Part shown: positions 31,839 through 34,979 of the stretch, one piece after another | Position numbering within the stretch: the first letter of the stretch is position 1 | How the letters are laid out: every line of letters starts with the position of its first letter | From: Deltaproteobacteria bacterium | Lineage (GTDB): Bacteria; SAR324; NAC60-12 | Assembly (NCBI GenBank): GCA_002685535.1 | Contig: NYXK01000235.1 | Coordinates: forward strand, 72,058-107,036 | Direction: 5' to 3' | DNA length: 34,979 bases | The notes under the pieces: model-generated | Databases searched by the model: none | Told to the model about the DNA's origin: nothing | Seen by the model: the letters and a program-made list of their open reading frames with translations, nothing else | Translations under genes and position numbers: made by a program

Positions 31839-32943
31839 GGTTGGAGAGCTATCTGTAGGCCCTTGGTAAGCAAGTCTCTCTTGAGTATCGACGAGGTATC
31901 AAGGCTTCTCAGAGACAGTCTAAGTGACCTGGATGTAAGTAGGAGATTTGAGAAATGTCTTGTTGATTCAGGTTGGGATTCTCGAAGGAATGAGCAAGAT
32001 GGTGTTTATTTGAAGTCGATGGAGCATTTTGGAAGGAAGTTCTGAACAACATGATAGCGAAATACTTGCACTAGCTGAGTGATGGACAATAGCAGTGGAC
32101 ATGTAATTGTTGCGCCTCGGTGAATTCGCGATTATTGATGTCAACAAGGCCGGCTCAATGTAAATCCGTCACGCCGGGAGCATTGCAAAGTTTGACTGCT
32201 TTAGACCTGTCTCCAGAGATGCAGCCCCTATTCTTTGGATGTATTGTCTGAATAGTATACAGTTTCAAGTAGAGACTTTCGTAGATGCGTATCTTCTGGG
32301 TCTTTCTCCAGAGTAGAGAGGGGCGGGAGAAGCTCCGCGTCCATCCCTATCACCTTATTTTAAAATTGAATGATAACTGGCCAAAATACATCCTGATTCA
32401 ATTCTCGAAGAGAGAAGTCTGGACGGTCCAAAGTCTTCCTGTAACTGACCTAAATGCATCACTTTCGTCGACGCTATTGAGTGACAGTCTGACAAAATAC
32501 ACGTGCGCAAAGCTACCCAAGGGCTGAATTTTGCCTTGATAAACATAAGTTCCACGCTGAGTACACCATTATTGCATATGATCAAGTCTAACCAGCTACC
32601 AAATATCGCTGCATGATGCCGCAGACGTGTATAACCTAGCAATACACCCACGACGTAGTAGTCAATCGCCAAGCCCCTGAGATACCATGTACCGAAACCC
32701 ATTTTCCAAGTCGATAGAAATCCAACCCCTCCCCACTTCGCCGTTGGTCCCGGTCCCAAAGCAAAATAATAGGTAAAACCGAAGAAAATCGTGTTTCGAC
32801 GGTTCTAGAACTCTCAATCCCAATCCATCGAATTGCTCCATGCGTTTCTGTCACCCAGGATCGTAGAAGACTCAGGAAGTGGGTACTTTTGGATGAGCCC
32901 CTCCGCCCGGATCATACATTCTTCCTGATTTTGAGAAGCTCCT
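31839..32943. other. Spacer between the tandem paralogs
   Basis: About 1.1 kb holding the promoter of paralog A and the 3' region of paralog B. The longest frame (32355-32759 minus, 134 codons) has no domain, is not in a splice-compatible position and does not resemble either paralog. I saw no repeat that would mark the duplication breakpoints. Confidence 0.4.
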
Positions 32944-34242
32944 TCAGCGATTTGCAATTTTTGTCTTTATTAAACTCAGGTTCACCAGAGAAAATTGCTT
33001 CACAGATCGCTTCTGAGTGTCCTCCGGCAAGTCGAAGTCATCATCCTCCGGGTTGATATCACAATACTCAGTCCCCATGCTTCTAGACTCGGTCATATCA
33101 CTTCCCCGACCTCGAAGGTGGTTATTCTCTGGCGGCGATCCAATGTTAACAGGCCGAGCCATAAACGCATCGCCAACATGCTCGCAGCGGAAATCGGGGT
33201 GCTCTATCTTATTCGCTGGTGTGTGAGGACAGATACTTAGTATGTTGACAGAAGTTTGGGCGCCTTTGAATGAGGATTCAGATCCCTCACCAAAGAGCGC
33301 TGGCACATCTGAAGTCGAACGTTGTGAAGTGGAGGTTGCAGATTCTTCGCTCGTCCTCACCACGTCTGGTACGAGTTCTGGAGCAGCTTCCGAAGCTGGC
33401 TTTTTGTGGCGTGGGACATAAATGCCTTGTGGAACTATGTACTGTCCAGGTCTACTCCCAGGTCCTTCCCATGATCTCTGATGTGCGGCATAGACGAAAG
33501 GGTTTTCTGCATCCGTTGACGAAAAGGATTCGGGAAGGTTGTTTTCCAACAACTTCCGATTTGCTTCTTGAAATCAGTAATATTATTGGGGACACTTTGA
33601 TGATCTCAAAGCCTAGTTGCGACCTACAGATGTAATTCTCATTGACTTCTTTCATCATCGTTTCTTGTGAAGCTTTCAGTGTGTCGAGGGTTGTCGAATC
33701 AAGCGGATCATCCTCAGCTGGTTCCGTCAGCAATCTCTCAAACCTTCTGACAAAGCATCACTTACCCATATCCGATTTAACCTCGTCATCCATAGCACAC
33801 CGTCTGAATGCCTCTTCATCGTCAAATCGGTTGTACATCATGACCTGGAACCTCGCCTTTGAAAATGGGTCTTCCATCTTTTCGCTATACACACTGAGTC
33901 GTGTCAACTTATTGAACAGCTTCTTGCGCTTCAGATTGTTTAGAATTCGCTGGCATGTTGATTGACAGAAAACTTGATATTCATTATCTTCATCGCTGAG
34001 AGCCTCGAGATTTCTGTCAAGTTCTTGCTCAAGGTGCTCAGGGTGAATGCCCAGTCGCAACTTTCCTAAGATAAAGAGCTCAGCTTCTGCCCAGACTGCG
34101 CGGATGCTGAATCGATATTGGGGTCGAAGTTGATGTATCATGGCCTTTTTGGGATGGGGTGTGAAGGGAACTGCTTACGTTAGACTCGAAAACGAGGTGG
34201 GAAAGTGAGCTTACAAGTAAGGGTTTCGGACTCTGAAAACAT
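32944..34242 (-). CDS. Tandem paralog B, unknown family, 380 aa
   Basis: Four exons, 34242-34215 (28 nt), 34170-33766 (405 nt), 33717-33628 (90 nt) and 33563-32944 (620 nt), joined over phase-1 introns of 44, 48 and 64 nt. Exons 1-3 have exactly the same lengths as in paralog A. Matching blocks are AVWAEAELFILGKLRLG and ARFQVMMYNRFDDEEAFRRC in exon 2, a charged helix in exon 3 (LKASQETMMKEVNENY), and ALFGEGSESSFKGAQTSVN in exon 4. The exon 4 tail is longer than in A, Ser/Thr/Pro-rich and probably disordered, ending VNLSLIKTKIANR. There is no signal peptide or membrane span. The last intron uses an AAGAAG acceptor; the first AG of that pair would give an immediate stop. The function is unknown. 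Confidence 0.82.
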
Positions 34243-34979
34243 CCTACGTTTTTTAATTCAAGGTAATGTACTTAGGCTGATAACTTTTCGAAGACTGAAG
34301 ATTCGGGACAATGTTCTGGAGGAGTGAAGGACAAGAACTGGCAAGTTCTATCTTGTGGCCGCATGTAGAACAAATATTGAGTAGTGGCTGCTCGAAGTTC
34401 GAGACTTTGCCTAAGGAGATGATCAGATAGGTTTAAAACTACTTGTTCTCAGCCTGATGTCGCGAACGCGTCAGAACAGTAAAGTGAATAGGGGGAGTGG
34501 AAACTGGACGATGTCACGTGCTTGGCGTCAAATGCTCCCCTCAAAGCGGCAATCATGAAGAAGTGCTCCTGGATCACATGCTGAAACCCACAAAGAGTAC
34601 TGTATGATAAGGGTTGAAGTAAATCTACGTATTATAAAAGTTGTCTGTTTGTCAAACGTCCTCACCTTTGACTATTACCACGTGTTATCTTTCTCCAACG
34701 AGAGGACAGAAGCTTTCTAGGTATCGTTCAAAGGTCCTATGTAATTGGGACAATATTTAAACCTGCAATATTACTGTCATACAATGTACCAAGCCCAAGC
34801 AAAACTCTGAAAGAAACATACCAAGTACAAAAGCAGGATAGCTTGTCTATGTGCTGCGTTGACCTTGACGTTGACATTAATACTAACGTCCCACCCCACC
34901 ATTCCGTCCACCCCGCTTAATTCTAACACTTCCTATTCAAGACTTAATAACTCTATATTGCGTTAACTTCTATACATGA
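34243..34979. other. 5' region of paralog B to the window edge
   Basis: About 740 bp with no reading frame of note on either strand. It should contain the promoter of paralog B. No clear TATA element or repeat was recognised. Confidence 0.45.

Noticed and set aside
32355-32759. 134-codon minus-strand frame between the tandem paralogs, considered as a third family member
   Set aside because: It has none of the WAEAE, MMxNRF or RRC blocks shared by the two paralogs.

Overview
The window looks like chromosomal DNA of a filamentous ascomycete (Pezizomycotina; class not determinable, though a Leotiomycetes-like gene set would fit). The support is many short GT-AG introns, mostly 44-64 nt with CTGAC/CTAAC-type branch sites, a Zn2Cys6 regulator, and several families I know only from ascomycetes (2EXR, DUF7702 and others). 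There are no operons, Shine-Dalgarno sites or CRISPR arrays, and I saw no intact transposon, tRNA or rRNA.

Layout: (1) 1-288, the 3' end of an unidentified + gene. (2) 981-1844, an intronless unknown protein on the minus strand; about 200 bp upstream of its start lies a 52-bp element built from TTCGAA repeats. (3) About 2.1-7.0 kb, a gene-poor block. (4) 7006-8764, a minus-strand single-pass membrane protein with a long coiled-coil and PPxY-bearing tail. (5) 10.0-11.8 kb, a minus-strand 2EXR-domain gene whose frame is only restored by weak splice sites, followed in the same frame, after one TAG, by a KH-like ORF. (6) 13340-15095, a five-exon conserved protein of unknown function. (7) 16490-17348, a seven-TM DUF7702 protein. 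(8) 18380-20131, a Zn2Cys6 transcription factor on the plus strand. (9) 20991-22317, a six-exon TMEM184/OST-alpha (DUF300) membrane protein. (10) 24575-27129, a secreted, probably GPI-anchored S41-family peptidase on the plus strand. (11) 27287-28156, a two-exon conserved protein on the minus strand. (12) 28958-30319, an intronless guanine deaminase on the plus strand. (13) 30728-31838 and 32944-34242, two tandem paralogs of an unknown family with identical exon 1-3 lengths (28/405/90 nt) and identical intron phases.

Only guanine deaminase has a firm biochemical role (guanine to xanthine, purine salvage or catabolism). The transcription factor sits between two polytopic membrane-protein genes and upstream of the peptidase, but nothing in the sequence proves a shared pathway. 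The most unusual items are the tandem paralog pair, the 2EXR/KH locus with its interrupted frame, the TTCGAA element and a 14-bp perfect hairpin at 16.1 kb. All gene models were spliced by eye from frame continuity and splice-site consensus; RNA evidence would be needed to fix termini.
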